Source: Pseudorhodoferax sp. Leaf265
GTDB lineage: Bacteria; Pseudomonadota; Gammaproteobacteria; Burkholderiales; Burkholderiaceae_C
NCBI RefSeq assembly: GCF_001422365.1
Contig: NZ_LMMT01000034.1
Span: forward strand, 64,678-128,677
Direction of reading: 5' to 3'
Length of the DNA stretch: 64,000 bases
Shown here: in pieces, positions 43,686-54,824 of the stretch
How the letters are laid out: each line of letters begins with the position of its first letter
How positions within the stretch are numbered: the stretch's first letter is position 1
The notes under the pieces: model-generated
The model's database searches: none
Told to the model about the DNA's origin: nothing
The model's input: the letters and a program-made list of their open reading frames with translations, nothing else
Position numbers and translations under genes: made by a program

Positions 43686-44684
43686 CTAGGCGGGCTGCGG
43701 GGCATAGCGCGGCGCCGGTCGCGGCGCGCGCTCGGCGTCGGCGGCGGGCAGATGGGCGCTGATGTGGTGGCGCGGCGGCAGCACGTCCAGGTGGCGCGCG
43801 AAGAAGCTGGCCACGCGGATCTCGTAGGCCAGCGGCAGCGCGCGGTACGAGCCGCTGTGGCCCTCGCTGTCGGTGCGCCAGCATTCTCCGCCACAGGCCG
43901 TGGCCAGCGCGTGGGCGTCGGTGGCAGGCACGAAGCGGTCGCCCTGGCTGTGGATCACGAGCACGGGCCGGCCGCGCAGCCGCGGCATGCACGACAGCGG
44001 CTGCACGCGGCGCACGTCCACGCCCAGCAGCAGCCGGGCGGCCGCCAGCGTGCCGGGCAGGAACCAGGCCGGCAGCCGCGACAGACGCGAGAACTGGCGG
44101 CCCAGCATCTGCTCGAAGCTGGCGAAGGCGCTGTCCAGCACCAGCGCGCCGATGGCCGGTTCGTCGACGGCGGCCAGGGCCGCGGTGCCGGCGCCCAGCG
44201 AGACGCCCAGCACGCCGATGCGGCCCGGCGCATAGCCGCGCGCCAGCAGGAAGTCCACCGCGCCGAGCACGTCGTGGCGTTCGTGCCAGCCGTAGCTCAG
44301 CCGCGCCGGGCTGCTGCCACCGTGGCCGCGCAGGTCGATCAGCAGCACCGACATGCCGACATCGCGCAGCCGTTCGGCCAGCGCCAGCGAGGGCGCCTTG
44401 CCCTGCTCGCCGCGGCAGGCGTCCTTGCCGTGCACGAGGATCACGGCGCCCTGGCGCGGCGCGGCCGGCAGGTACCAGGCGTCGATGCGGGCGCGGCCGT
44501 CGCGGGCGGCGAACTGCACGGCATGTTCGCGCAGCTGCGGATGGCTCTGGTGCGGCGAGCGGCGGTCCGGACGCACACGGGTGAAGCGGTGGGCGATGCA
44601 GGTGCAGGCCAGCGCATAGGCCAGGCCCAGCACGGCGAACAGCGCGAAGCTGGCCAGGGGAGGGGCGAAATCGGAGAGGTTCAT
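43686..44684 (-). CDS. membrane-anchored alpha/beta hydrolase
   Basis: A 332-residue protein. One N-terminal membrane segment (LASFALFAVLGLAYALACTC, about 10-30) precedes an alpha/beta hydrolase domain: oxyanion region VILVHGKDACRGEQGK, nucleophile elbow GVLGVSLGAGTAAL (Ser), acid in VIHSQGDRFVPATD, and His in SEGHSGSYRALPL. The pattern is that of serine esterase or acyl-protein-hydrolase-like enzymes tethered to the inner membrane. It leads the three-gene operon with the metallophosphoesterase and the GMC-hydrolase fusion. Confidence 0.88.
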   Translation of the reverse strand: MNLSDFAPPLASFALFAVLGLAYALACTCIAHRFTRVRPDRRSPHQSHPQLREHAVQFAARDGRARIDAWYLPAAPRQGAVILVHGKDACRGEQGKAPSLALAERLRDVGMSVLLIDLRGHGGSSPARLSYGWHERHDVLGAVDFLLARGYAPGRIGVLGVSLGAGTAALAAVDEPAIGALVLDSAFASFEQMLGRQFSRLSRLPAWFLPGTLAAARLLLGVDVRRVQPLSCMPRLRGRPVLVIHSQGDRFVPATDAHALATACGGECWRTDSEGHSGSYRALPLAYEIRVASFFARHLDVLPPRHHISAHLPAADAERAPRPAPRYAPQPA

Positions 44685-44832
44685 GGTGCGGCGCTCCGGT
44701 GAAGACGGGCAGGCCGCTACTGTCGGGAAAACCCGCGCGAAAGTCCTGAAATGTGCCTGAAAGCTGCCTGAAACTTCGGTGCCGACGGCCGGCTCCCCCG
44801 CGCCGGCCGCCGTGGCCCCGCACCCTGGTTGC

Positions 44833-46557
44833 TCAGCTGATGTGGGCGATGGCGGCGCCGGCCTCCAGGTAGCTTGCGGCTGCGACCTGCAGCGCGATGC
44901 GCCCGGCGCGGTGTGCGACCACCTGCATCTCCATCTTCATGGCCTCCATGACGGCGATGGTCTGGCCTTCGGCCACCGTGTCGCCGTCCTGCACCCTCCA
45001 GGCCTGCAGTGTGCCGGAGACCGGGGCGGGAACGGCCTGCGCAGCAGCGGCGGACACGGCCGGCGCCTGCGGATCGGCTGCGGCGGTGCCGGCCGACAGC
45101 CCGCGCAGCAGCGCCGGCGGCAGCGCGATGGCGACGCGGCGTCCGTCGATCTCGATGGCCATGCGCTGCAGCACCGTGGGCTCTGGCGGCCCCGGCCGCG
45201 CGTGGGGCGCGGGCTCGGGCACATAGTCGGTCTCGATCCAGCGCGTGTGCACACGGAAGTCCTCGCCGGCAAAGTCCGGATGTGCCAGCACCGCGGCGTG
45301 GAAGGGCAGTACCGAGGCCACGCCTTCGATCTGGAACTCGCGTAGCGCGCGGCGCGCCCGGGCGATGGCCTGGTCGCGGGTGGCGCCCGTCACGACGAGC
45401 TTGGCCATCAGCGAGTCGAAGCTGCCGTGCACCAGCGAGCCGGTCTGCACGCCGGTATCCAGGCGCACGCCGGGGCCGCTGGGCGCCTCGAAGCGCGTGA
45501 TGCGGCCCGGGTGCGGCACGAAGCCACGGGCCACGTCCTCGGCATTGATGCGCAGCTCGATGGCATGGCCGCGCGGCACCGGTGTGGCCGTGAGCGACAG
45601 CGGCAACCCGTCGGCCACGCGCAGCTGCTCCACCACGAGGTCCAGGCCGCAGGTTTCCTCGGTCACCGGATGCTCCACCTGCAGCCGCGTGTTGACCTCC
45701 AGGAAGGAGATGGCTCCGCCGGCGCTGAGCAGGAATTCCACCGTGCCCGCGCCCACGTAGCCCGCGTGCGCACAGATGGCGTGCGCTGCGTCGTGGATGC
45801 GCGCGCGCTGCGCGTCGGTCAGGAAGGGCGCGGGAGCTTCTTCCACCAGCTTCTGGTTGCGCCGCTGCAGCGAGCAGTCGCGCGTGCCCAGCACCAGCAC
45901 CCGGCCGTGGGTGTCGGCAATGACCTGGGCCTCGACATGGCGCGGCTTGTCCAGGAACTGCTCGACGAAGCACTCTCCGCGGCCGAAGGCGGTGACGGCC
46001 TCGCGCACGGCCGAGTGGTAAAGGTCTTCGACCTCGTCCATGCGCCAGGCCACCTTGAGGCCGCGGCCGCCACCGCCGAACGCCGCCTTGATGGCGATCG
46101 GCAGGCCGTGGCGCTCGGCGAAGGCGAGCACTTCGTCCGCGCTTTGGACCGGGTCGGCCGTGCCCTGCACCAGTGGCGCGCCGACCTCCAGGGCGAGCTT
46201 GCGGGCCTGCACCTTGTCGCCCAGGCGCTCGATCACGGCCGGCGGCGGGCCGATCCAGGTCAACCCCGCCTCGAGCACGGCGCGTGCGAAGGCCGCGTTC
46301 TCGGACAGGAAGCCGTAGCCCGGGTGCACGGCGTCGGCGCCGCTGCGCCGGGCCACGTCGAGCAGCTTGGCGATGTGCAGGTAGGTGTCGGCAGGGCGGT
46401 CGCCGTCCAGGCCCCAGGCCTCGTCGGCGCGCTGTACATGCAGGGCGTCGGCATCGGCGTCGGCATAAACGGCCACGCTGCGCACCCCGTAGTCGGCGCA
46501 GGCGCGTGCGATGCGCACCGCGATCTCCCCGCGGTTGGCGATCAGGACTTTCTTCAT
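44833..46557 (-). CDS. biotin carboxylase - BCCP fusion
   Basis: A 574-residue protein. Residues 1 to about 445 are a biotin carboxylase: [22 protein letters not shown]-grasp loop [14 protein letters not shown] and active site [18 protein letters not shown] linker rich in Ala/Pro follows, then a biotinyl carrier domain with VMEAMKMEM and biotinylated lysine K541. It carboxylates its own biotin using ATP and bicarbonate. The family usually feeds acyl-CoA carboxyltransferases, but none is present here. The next gene upstream encodes urea-carboxylase-like CT domains (PxpB-PxpC). The start [10 protein letters not shown] is the family norm. Confidence 0.9.
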   Translation of the reverse strand: MKKVLIANRGEIAVRIARACADYGVRSVAVYADADADALHVQRADEAWGLDGDRPADTYLHIAKLLDVARRSGADAVHPGYGFLSENAAFARAVLEAGLTWIGPPPAVIERLGDKVQARKLALEVGAPLVQGTADPVQSADEVLAFAERHGLPIAIKAAFGGGGRGLKVAWRMDEVEDLYHSAVREAVTAFGRGECFVEQFLDKPRHVEAQVIADTHGRVLVLGTRDCSLQRRNQKLVEEAPAPFLTDAQRARIHDAAHAICAHAGYVGAGTVEFLLSAGGAISFLEVNTRLQVEHPVTEETCGLDLVVEQLRVADGLPLSLTATPVPRGHAIELRINAEDVARGFVPHPGRITRFEAPSGPGVRLDTGVQTGSLVHGSFDSLMAKLVVTGATRDQAIARARRALREFQIEGVASVLPFHAAVLAHPDFAGEDFRVHTRWIETDYVPEPAPHARPGPPEPTVLQRMAIEIDGRRVAIALPPALLRGLSAGTAAADPQAPAVSAAAAQAVPAPVSGTLQAWRVQDGDTVAEGQTIAVMEAMKMEMQVVAHRAGRIALQVAAASYLEAGAAIAHIS

Positions 46558-46579
46558 CTTCGTGGAGCCAGCAAATGGG

Positions 46580-48169
46580 TCAGGCGCCTGCCTCGACGGG
46601 GTCGAAGGCGGACACCGGGTTGAAGCGAACGCGGGCATGGACCGGGATCTGGCCCGCGCGGTCGAGGTGGTGGGTGGCCACGGTGGCGATCACCGGGTAG
46701 CCGCCCGTGAGCGGGTGGTCGGCCATGAACAGCACCGGGTGGCCGCTGGGCGGCACCTGCAAGGCGCCCAGGGCCGTGCCCTCGCTGGGCAGCTCGCCGG
46801 CCACGGCGCGCAGCAGCGGCTGCGCACCTTCCAGGCGCAGGCCGACGCGGTTGGATTGCGGCGTGACCCGCCATTCCTGCGCGAACAGACGCGCCACGCC
46901 CTCAGGCGTGAACCAGTCGGTGCGCGGACCCATGACCACGTCCAGCACCACGGTCTCGTCCACGCAGGGCAGTGGCGGCGGCTCGGCCGGCGCGCCCACG
47001 GCGCAGCCGCCGCGGGTGGCACGCACGGGCAGCCGGTCGCCCGCGGCCAACGGCGCGGGGCCGATGAAGGCGAGCGTGTCGGTCGAGCGGCTGCCCAGCA
47101 CGGGCGCGACGTCGAAGCCGCCGCGCACGGCCAGGTAGGCGCGCACGCCGTGGCGCGGTGCGCCCAGGTGCAGGCGGTCGCCGGGCCCCAGGGCCAGCGC
47201 CTGGTGGCTGGAAACCGGCCACCGACGCCCGTCCGGCGCGTGCAGCGTGGCGGGAACATCTGCGCCCGTGACGGCCACCACCAAGTCGCCCTCGCTCTCG
47301 ACCTCGAAGCCGCCGTAGGCCACGAGCTCGATGCAGGCCTCGCGGCTGTCGTTGCCGACCAAGCGGTTCGCGGCACGCAGCGCGCCCTGGTCCATGGCGC
47401 CGCTGGCCGACACGCCCTGCGCCACCTGCCCGCTGCGGCCCTGGTCCTGCAGCAAGGCCTGCAGGCCGGGTCGGCGCAGCAGCAATGCGTTGTCGCTGAC
47501 GGCAGGCGGCTGTTCAGCCGGCGGCGCGGAGGTCGGAACCGGGCCTGCGAACACGCGCGCGCCCTGTTCGACAAAACGCACCTGGAAGCCCGGCTGCAAC
47601 AATGCCGGCACCGGACGCGCCAGATCCCACATCGGCAGCTCGGTGGTGCCGATGATCTGCCAGCCGCCCGGGCTGGCCTTGGGGTAGATGCCGCTGAAGG
47701 CGCCGCCCAGCGCGACCGAGCCTTCCGGCACCTTGGTGCGCGGCGAGCTGCGGCGCGGCACCTTGAACACCGGGTCGCCGCCGGCCAGGTAGGCGAAGCC
47801 CGGCGCGAAACCGCAGAAGGCCACGTTGTACAGGCTGCCGGTGTGGCGCTGCACGACCTCGCGGCGCGTGAGGCCCAGCAGCCGGGCCACATCGTCCAGG
47901 TCCTCGCCGTCGTAGCGCACGGGCACCTCGACGAGCGTGGTGTCGCGCGCGACGCGCAAGCCCAGGTCCAGCGCCGCGATGTGGCGCTGCAGCGCCGCGC
48001 GCGTGACCGCGGATGGACGGAAGTTCACGAGCAGCGTGCGCGCGGCGGGCACGAGCTCGACGATGCCCGGCAGCGGCTGGGCCTGCAGCGCGTGCAGCAG
48101 CGCCAGCGTCTGCTCCAGGTCGGCCAGCTCGACCAGCAGCACATTGAAGTTGACGGGAAGAAAACGCAA
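46580..48169 (-). CDS. pxpBC: PxpB-PxpC (KipI-KipA) fusion, 5-oxoprolinase / carboxyltransferase-like
   Basis: A 529-residue fusion. The N-terminal half (about 1-215) is PxpB/KipI (CT_C_D): [35 protein letters not shown] and [17 protein letters not shown]. The C-terminal half (about 235-529) is PxpC/KipA (CT_A_B): [49 protein letters not shown] and [18 protein letters not shown]. In E. coli these are separate chains of ATP-dependent 5-oxoprolinase. In urea carboxylase the same domains form the carboxyltransferase. The start is TTG: GGAG stands 5 nt before it and no ATG or GTG is near. Confidence 0.88.
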   Translation of the reverse strand: MRFLPVNFNVLLVELADLEQTLALLHALQAQPLPGIVELVPAARTLLVNFRPSAVTRAALQRHIAALDLGLRVARDTTLVEVPVRYDGEDLDDVARLLGLTRREVVQRHTGSLYNVAFCGFAPGFAYLAGGDPVFKVPRRSSPRTKVPEGSVALGGAFSGIYPKASPGGWQIIGTTELPMWDLARPVPALLQPGFQVRFVEQGARVFAGPVPTSAPPAEQPPAVSDNALLLRRPGLQALLQDQGRSGQVAQGVSASGAMDQGALRAANRLVGNDSREACIELVAYGGFEVESEGDLVVAVTGADVPATLHAPDGRRWPVSSHQALALGPGDRLHLGAPRHGVRAYLAVRGGFDVAPVLGSRSTDTLAFIGPAPLAAGDRLPVRATRGGCAVGAPAEPPPLPCVDETVVLDVVMGPRTDWFTPEGVARLFAQEWRVTPQSNRVGLRLEGAQPLLRAVAGELPSEGTALGALQVPPSGHPVLFMADHPLTGGYPVIATVATHHLDRAGQIPVHARVRFNPVSAFDPVEAGA

Positions 48170-48189
48170 AGCGGTCTCCGGTCGGGGCT

Positions 48190-48945
48190 TCAGGCAAACG
48201 GCGCCAGCGTCACGCCGGCGCCTTCCAGCACATGGCGCAGCTGCGCGGCCATGGCCAGCGCACCAGGGCTGTCGCCGTGCACGCAGATCGAGTCGGCGCG
48301 CACGCGGGCCAGGCTGCCATCCGCGGCCTCCACCACGCCGTCCTGCACCAGCCGCTGCATGCGCTGGGCCACGCGCACCGGGTCGTGCAGCACGGCGCCC
48401 GGCGTGCCGCGCGGCAGCAGCGTGCCGTCGGGTGCGTAGCCGCGGTCGGCGAAGGCCTCGGCCACCACGCGCAGTCCGGCATCGGCGGCCCAGCCGGCCA
48501 AGGGCGCACCGGCCAGCACGACCAGCGGCAGGCGGGGGTCGACGGCGCGGATGGCCGCGATCACGTCCCTGGCCTGGCGCGCATCGTGCGCGATGGTGTT
48601 GTAGAGCGCGCCGTGCGGCTTGACATAGCGCACCTTGGTGCCGGCCACGCGCGCCAGCGCCTGCAGCGCGCCGATCTGGTAGACCACGCCGGCCACCAGG
48701 TCGGCGCTGGCGATGTCCATGGCGCGCCGGCCGAAGCCGACGAGGTCGGGGTAGGCGACGTGGGCGCCAATGGCGATGCCGCGCTCGGCCGCGGTCTTGA
48801 GCGTGGCCAGGATGCCGGCCGGGTCGCCCGCGTGGAAGCCGCAGGCCACGTTGGCGCTGGTGACGATGCCGAGCATGGCGGCGTCGTCGCCCATGCGCCA
48901 CACGCCCAGGCTTTCGCCCAGGTCGCTGTTCAGGTCGATCTTCAT
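48190..48945 (-). CDS. pxpA: 5-oxoprolinase subunit A (LamB/YcsF family)
   Basis: A 251-residue protein with the family N terminus [20 protein letters not shown] and the conserved [43 protein letters not shown] and [14 protein letters not shown] segments. With PxpB and PxpC it opens the lactam ring of 5-oxoproline in an ATP-dependent reaction giving glutamate. It lies between DUF1445 and the PxpBC fusion with short gaps, so the operon encodes all three subunits. Confidence 0.92.
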   Translation of the reverse strand: MKIDLNSDLGESLGVWRMGDDAAMLGIVTSANVACGFHAGDPAGILATLKTAAERGIAIGAHVAYPDLVGFGRRAMDIASADLVAGVVYQIGALQALARVAGTKVRYVKPHGALYNTIAHDARQARDVIAAIRAVDPRLPLVVLAGAPLAGWAADAGLRVVAEAFADRGYAPDGTLLPRGTPGAVLHDPVRVAQRMQRLVQDGVVEAADGSLARVRADSICVHGDSPGALAMAAQLRHVLEGAGVTLAPFA

Positions 48946-48970
48946 GGGTGGTTCTCTCGCTGGGGGCGGC

Positions 48971-49765
48971 TCAGAGGGCCGCCAGCTCGCTGTTGCGCAC
49001 GTCGGCCACCAGCATGTAGCCGGGCTTGTGCGTGACGGCCAGCGGCGGGCGCGCCACGCGGATGGCCTGCTGCGGCGTGACGCCGCAGGCCCAGAACACC
49101 GGCACCTCGCCCGGGCGGATCTCGACCGGCATGCCGTAGTCCGGGCTGTCGATGTCGGCGATGCCGATGGCGGCCGGGTCGCCGAAGTGCACGGGGGCGC
49201 CGTGCACGGCCGGAAAGCGCGAGGTGACCTGGATCGCGCGGATGGCCTGTGCGGTGCTCATGGGCCGCATGCTGACGACCATGTTGCCGCCGAAGCGGCC
49301 GGCCGGCCGGTTGGCGATGCTGGTGTTGTACATGGGCACGGGATGGTCGTTCTCGATGTGGCGCACCGGCACGCGGGCGTCCTGTAGTGCGGCCTCGAAC
49401 GACAGCGAGCAGCCCAGCACGAAGCCGACCAGGTCCTCGCGCCACAGCGCGCGCAGGTCGGCGACCTCCTCGACGAGTTCTCCATCGCGGAACACACAGT
49501 AGGCCGGCACGTCGCTGCGCAGGTCGATGTCCTCGCCGAGTTCGGGCACGGCGGGCTCGCCGGGCTCGCTCATGCCGATGACCGGGCAGGCCTTGGGGTT
49601 GAGCCGGCAAAAGCGCAGGAACTCGTCGGCGTGGTCGCGCGGCAGGATGGCCAGGTTGCCCTGGGCGTGGCCGGGCGCCTGGCCGGCGGTGTGGTGGCGG
49701 AACTCGCCGCGGCGGATGGCCTGGCGCAGGGCGGCAGGCTGCTGCCAGATGTGGGGCATGGTCAT
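48971..49765 (-). CDS. DUF1445 protein (putative hydro-lyase / D-glutamate cyclase family)
   Basis: A 264-residue protein. Conserved blocks are [84 protein letters not shown] and [11 protein letters not shown]. Family members include the mammalian D-glutamate cyclase, which turns D-glutamate into 5-oxo-D-proline; bacterial copies are usually called putative hydro-lyases. Placement just before pxpA fits a route through 5-oxoproline or a related lactam. An ATG two codons in (MPHIWQQ) could be used instead. Confidence 0.87.
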   Translation of the reverse strand: MTMPHIWQQPAALRQAIRRGEFRHHTAGQAPGHAQGNLAILPRDHADEFLRFCRLNPKACPVIGMSEPGEPAVPELGEDIDLRSDVPAYCVFRDGELVEEVADLRALWREDLVGFVLGCSLSFEAALQDARVPVRHIENDHPVPMYNTSIANRPAGRFGGNMVVSMRPMSTAQAIRAIQVTSRFPAVHGAPVHFGDPAAIGIADIDSPDYGMPVEIRPGEVPVFWACGVTPQQAIRVARPPLAVTHKPGYMLVADVRNSELAAL

Positions 49766-49778
49766 GGGGTTCTGTGTC

Positions 49779-50486
49779 TCACATGCCGAGGTAGGCGCGG
49801 CGCACCTCGGGGTTGTCGCTGATCTCCTGGGCCGAGCCGCTCAGCGTCACGCGGCCGGTCTGCAGCACATAGGCGCGGTCGGCGATCTCCAGGCTCTCGA
49901 CCAGGCGCTGCTCGACCAGAAGCACCGTGACGCCGCTGGCGCGGATGGTCTTGACGGCCTCGAAGATCTCGTCGACGAGCTTGGGCATGATCCCTTGCGA
50001 GGGCTCGTCCAGCATGAGCAGGCGCGGGCGCGTCATGAGCGCGCGGCCGATGGCCAGCATCTGCTGCTCACCGCCCGACAGCGTCTCGGCGCGCTGGGGC
50101 AGCCGCTCCTTGAGCCGCGGAAACAGGCTGAACACCTGCTCCAGCGGGGCCTCGCGGTCGGCGCGCTTGCGGAACAGGTAGCTGCCCAGGCGCAGGTTGT
50201 CGGCCACCGACAGGCGTGGGAACAGCCGCCGGTTCTCCGGGACGTAGGCCAGGCCGCAGGTCGGGATGCGGTGCGGCGGCAGCGCGTCCAGCGCCTGGCC
50301 GTCGAAGCGCACCGCACCGGACTGGGGCTTCTCCATGCCGGCGATGGACTTGAGCAGCGTGGACTTGCCGGCGCCGTTGGCGCCCGCGACGACCACGATC
50401 TCGCCTTCGGCCACGGCCATGGAGATGTCGGAGATGGCGATCAGGCCGTTGTAGGCCGTCGTGAGGTTGGACACTTCAAGCAGCAC
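49779..50486 (-). CDS. livF: branched-chain-type ABC importer ATPase (LivF)
   Basis: A 235-residue ATPase: Walker [17 protein letters not shown], signature [15 protein letters not shown], Walker [12 protein letters not shown], and H-loop-equivalent LLVEQRL (Gln/Glu region as in LivF). The start is GTG, overlapping livG by 11 bp. It energises import through LivH/LivM. It is the last transporter gene before the DUF1445-pxp block. Confidence 0.93.
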   Translation of the reverse strand: MLLEVSNLTTAYNGLIAISDISMAVAEGEIVVVAGANGAGKSTLLKSIAGMEKPQSGAVRFDGQALDALPPHRIPTCGLAYVPENRRLFPRLSVADNLRLGSYLFRKRADREAPLEQVFSLFPRLKERLPQRAETLSGGEQQMLAIGRALMTRPRLLMLDEPSQGIMPKLVDEIFEAVKTIRASGVTVLLVEQRLVESLEIADRAYVLQTGRVTLSGSAQEISDNPEVRRAYLGM

Positions 50487-51249
50487 GGTGGCGGTCTCCG
50501 AGGTAGGCCGAGATCACGGCCGGGTCGCGCACCACGTCCTGCGGTGCACCCTTGCTGAGCACGCGGCCCAGGTTCAGCACCACGGCGCGGTCCACCAGGG
50601 GCATGACGATTTCCATCACGTGCTCGACCATGATGACGGTGATGCCGCGGTCGCGGATGCGCCGGATCAGCTCCACGCCCTTGCGCGCCTCGCTGGGCGT
50701 GAGACCGGTCATGACCTCGTCGAGCAGCAGCAACTGCGGCTGCGTGGCCAGCGCGCGCGCCACCTCGAGCCGGCGCCGCTCGGGCGGCGTGAGTTCGCCG
50801 GCCAGCACCAGCGCGCGCTGCGCCAGGCCGGTGAAGTCCAGCACCTCGGGCGCGGCCTCGCGCGCCGCGCCGGCCCGCGGATGGCGCGCGAAGCTGCCGA
50901 CCATCACGTTGTCCAGCACGCTCATGCTGTCGAACGAGCGCGGCACCTGGTAGGTGCGCGCGATGCCCAGCGCGCAGCGGCTCGGCGCGTCGAGCGCGGT
51001 GACGTCGCGGCCCTCGAACACCACTTGGCCCTGGGTCGGCTTGCGCGCCCCGGCGATGATGGCGAACAGCGTGGACTTGCCCGCGCCGTTGGGGCCGATC
51101 AGGCCCAGGATCTCGCCGCGCGGCACGTCGAAGCTGACCTCGGCGTTGGCCACCAGGCCGCCGAAGCGTTGCCAGATGTCGCTCAGCTGCAGGATGGGCC
51201 GATCCTGGCCCAGGTCGCGCGCAGTGCGGGCGTCGGTGGCGGGGATCAT
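50476..51249 (-). CDS. livG: branched-chain-type ABC importer ATPase (LivG)
   Basis: A 257-residue ATPase: Walker [17 protein letters not shown], signature region LTPPERRRLEVARAL (Ser-Gly replaced by Pro-Pro), Walker B LLLLDEVMTGLTP and VEHVMEIVMPL. The ABC signature is atypical, LTPPE instead of LSGGQ; LivG proteins often carry a degenerate signature. Start ATG overlaps the livM stop (ATGA). The N-terminal 20 residues before LQLSDIWQRFGG are an extension. Confidence 0.92.
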   Translation of the reverse strand: MIPATDARTARDLGQDRPILQLSDIWQRFGGLVANAEVSFDVPRGEILGLIGPNGAGKSTLFAIIAGARKPTQGQVVFEGRDVTALDAPSRCALGIARTYQVPRSFDSMSVLDNVMVGSFARHPRAGAAREAAPEVLDFTGLAQRALVLAGELTPPERRRLEVARALATQPQLLLLDEVMTGLTPSEARKGVELIRRIRDRGITVIMVEHVMEIVMPLVDRAVVLNLGRVLSKGAPQDVVRDPAVISAYLGDRHRAA

Positions 51250-52291
51250 GCGGCACCTCCGGCGGCGCGGCGGCCGCGGAACTGGCTGAACAGACCGACC
51301 AGGCCTTCGGGCTTGAGCACCGCGACCAACATCACGAGCGCGCCGTAGATGATGAGGTCGATGCCGGTGCCCGAGCCGCCCATGTAGCTGCGCGTGATCT
51401 CGGTCAGCGGGATCAGGATGGCCGCACCCAGCAGCGGGCCCCACAGCGTGCCCAGGCCGCCCAGCACCACGGGCAGCACCATCAGCAGCGAGAAGCGGAA
51501 GTGCATCACGCTGTCGGGGTCGATGTAGGCGACGAAGGCGGCGTAGAAGCTGCCGCCCACCGCCGTCAGGCTGGCCGACAGCGCGGCCGCCGCCATTTTG
51601 GAGCTGAACACCGTCACGCCCAGGCTTTCGCTGGCCTCGGGGTTGTCCTTGACGGCACGCCACCAGTAGCCCCAGCGCGAGCCTTCGACCTGGAAGCTGA
51701 TGAACCAGGTCAGCGCGAACAGGCCCAGCACGAAGTAGAAGTACGGCGCCTTGTCGCGCGCGAACTGCAGCGTGGCCCAGCTGTCCGAGCCCAGCGGCCA
51801 CTGGATGCCCATGGCGGCGCCGACATAGTCCCAGTTGTGCACCAGCAGCAGGCCGATCTCGGCGATCACGAGCGTGGCGATCGAGAAGTAGTGGCCTTTC
51901 AGGCGAAAGCACATCCAGCCCAGCAGCAAGGCCGTGGCGGCGGCCAGCACGGCCCCGACGGCCATGCCGAACCATGGCAGCACGCCGTAGTTCACGTACA
52001 GCACGCTGGTGGCGTAGGCGCCGATGCCGAAGTACAGCGCATGGCCCAGCGAGATCTGGCCGCAGTAGCCGCCCAGGATGTTCCAGGCCTGGGCCAGCGC
52101 CGCGTACAGCAGCGTGAGGATCAGCACGTTGCGCAGGTAGGCGTCGTGCACGAGCGCGGGCAGCAGCGCGAGCACGGCCAGCACGGCGAGCACGCCCAGC
52201 ACCTGGCGGCGCCGGTGCGCCTGGTGGTTGGCGACCACGCCGGTGGCGGCCGTGGCCGGCACGGCCGCGGACGAAATGGTGGCGGTTCCCA

Positions 52292-52292
<1 letters not shown>
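51246..52292 (-). CDS. livM: branched-chain-type ABC importer permease (LivM)
   Basis: A 348-residue membrane protein with about nine hydrophobic segments, the first VLGVLAVLAVLALLPALVHD after a 30-residue cytoplasmic tail. The coupling-helix region RWGYWWRAVKDNPEASESLG contacts the ATPases. The stop of livH and this ATG share one base (TGATG). The GTG directly before is a weaker choice. Confidence 0.93.
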
Positions 52293-53170
<878 letters not shown>

Positions 53171-53186
53171 GGGGTCAGGCCTCGCC

Positions 53187-54434
53187 TCAAGCGTTCATCG
53201 GCCAGACCGGCTGGGCCATGGCCACGGCGGTCGGGAACACGGTGGCGAAGTCTTTGGCCTTGAACTGCTGCAGCACCGGGCTGGCGAAGGTGTTCTGGCC
53301 CGCAGCGTCGAACTTGATGCGGGCCCAGGGCATGATGGTCTTCTCGCCCGGGATGTCGGTGGCGGCCAGCGCGGCGCGCAAGGCCTCGCCCTCGACCGAG
53401 CCGGCGCGCTGCAGCGCATCGGCCAGCACCATGGCGGCCATGAACTGGCGCGAACTCGCGTCGTTCAGGTCGCGCCCGGCACGGGCCTTGAAGAGGTTGT
53501 TGACGAAGGCGATGGAGGGGCGCTTGCCGCCCGTGTCGAGCGCGAAGCTGGCGCGCGTCAGCATGCCCTGCAACTTGTCGCCGACCACGTCCAGCGCGGC
53601 CTTCTCGACGAAGCCGGCAGCCTGGGCCAGGATGTTGTGCGGCTTGAAGCCGAGCTGGGCCGCCGTGTTCATGAGCAGGATGACGTCGGTGGTGTAGCAG
53701 GACGGCAGCAGCACGTCGGCGTTGGCGCTCTTGAGCTGCTGCACCTCGGCCGACAGCGAGGGCGAGTTGGCGCGGAACTTCACGTCGGCCACGACCTTGT
53801 AGCCGCGCGCGGTGGCGAGCTTGCGCTGCACGGTGGAGGAGTCGGTGCCGAAGATGGTGTCCTCGTAGAACAGCGCCACGGTCTCGACCTTCTTGCCCTG
53901 CTGCTTCTGCAGGTCCATGAAGTCGAACATGGCCTCGGAGAACATCTCGTCGTGCGCGGCCGGCCGGAAGAAGAACTTCAGGTTGCGCCGGTGCAGGCTG
54001 GGCGAGGACGAGTCGGCGCAGACGAAGGGCACGCCGTAGCGCTCGCAGGTCGCGCCCACGGTAGCGGCCACCGAGGAGTGGAAGCTGCCGATGATGGCGA
54101 CGGCCTTTTCCTGCGTGATCAGGCGCTCGGCCTCGGAGCGGCCTTTCTGCGGATCGGCCTGGTGGTCGGCGTAGACCACGCGCAGTTTGGCGCCGCCCAG
54201 GCTGGCGATGCCGTTGGCCGCTGCGCCGGGCAGGTCGACCTGGGTGGGGGCGTTGATGATCTGCAGCGCCGTCTCGATGGCGTGGCGGGCATCGACCCCC
54301 ACCTGCGCGTTGGGGCCGCTCATCGGGTAGACGGCACCGATGACGATCTCGCCGCCCGCTGCATGGGCCTGCAATGCGCCCAGGGACAGGGCCGACAGGC
54401 TGGAAATCTGGAGCAGTGCTTCTCTACGGTTCAT
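53187..54434 (-). CDS. branched-chain-type ABC substrate-binding protein (LivK)
   Basis: A 415-residue periplasmic receptor. The signal MNRREALLQISSLSALSLGA ends LQAHA; the RR before the hydrophobic stretch makes Tat export possible. The mature protein starts with VIGAVYPMSGPNAQVGVDAR and has IGSFHSSVAATVGATCERYG, the ligand-loop region. It leads the nine-gene operon and so probably determines what the lactam-processing enzymes receive. Its length exceeds E. coli LivK by about 45 residues. Confidence 0.92.
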   Translation of the reverse strand: MNRREALLQISSLSALSLGALQAHAAGGEIVIGAVYPMSGPNAQVGVDARHAIETALQIINAPTQVDLPGAAANGIASLGGAKLRVVYADHQADPQKGRSEAERLITQEKAVAIIGSFHSSVAATVGATCERYGVPFVCADSSSPSLHRRNLKFFFRPAAHDEMFSEAMFDFMDLQKQQGKKVETVALFYEDTIFGTDSSTVQRKLATARGYKVVADVKFRANSPSLSAEVQQLKSANADVLLPSCYTTDVILLMNTAAQLGFKPHNILAQAAGFVEKAALDVVGDKLQGMLTRASFALDTGGKRPSIAFVNNLFKARAGRDLNDASSRQFMAAMVLADALQRAGSVEGEALRAALAATDIPGEKTIMPWARIKFDAAGQNTFASPVLQQFKAKDFATVFPTAVAMAQPVWPMNA

Positions 54435-54824
54435 GGAGTTTCCTTCGTGGAAATGGATGGATATTGAGCGGGATCAATATCGCATGATCCGTGCCAGCCT
54501 TCTAATCCGGTAAATCCATGATCTGGCGATTTTTTCGCCATTTTTTGAGAATCCAGTTTCCACTGGCGCACCATTCTCGAACTCTCTTTTTCCAAATTGG
54601 TGCGCAACGCTGGTGATGGTAAATTTATCTTATAAAAATCAACTACCTAAAGAGATATTTATCGAGCTTGGATTGGAGTCAATTCATTTGAAAGAGAAAC
54701 ACCAGAAGGCCGCGAAAATGATTCGCGGCCTGCATTGGTTTGGATTTTGAGGTTGAATATCTATCGCGACGCGATAAATCCGGGATCGACGTAAATGCTT
54801 GCCGAGCCTGAAAATGGCAGAAGA
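54435..54824. other. 390-bp AT-rich intergenic region
   Basis: No gene was seen. This is the most AT-rich stretch of the window, with long A/T runs (for example 54530-54550 and 54617-54655). It should hold the promoter of the nine-gene operon, and it ends in the hairpin described next. The contrast with flanking DNA may point to a recombination junction. Confidence 0.5.
54708..54730 (-). terminator. candidate intrinsic terminator of the VOC gene
   Basis: GGCCGCGAA, five-base loop, TTCGCGGCC: a perfect nine-base stem. On the minus strand it is followed by TTCTGGTGTTTCTCTTTC, a broken T-rich run, about 95 nt beyond the VOC stop. The T tract is imperfect, so efficiency is uncertain. Confidence 0.5.

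Noticed and set aside
44786-44809. CGGCCGGC/GCCGGCCG inverted repeat between the biotin carboxylase and hydrolase genes as a terminator
   Set aside because: An eight-base GC-only stem without a T tract on either strand is common by chance at this base composition.
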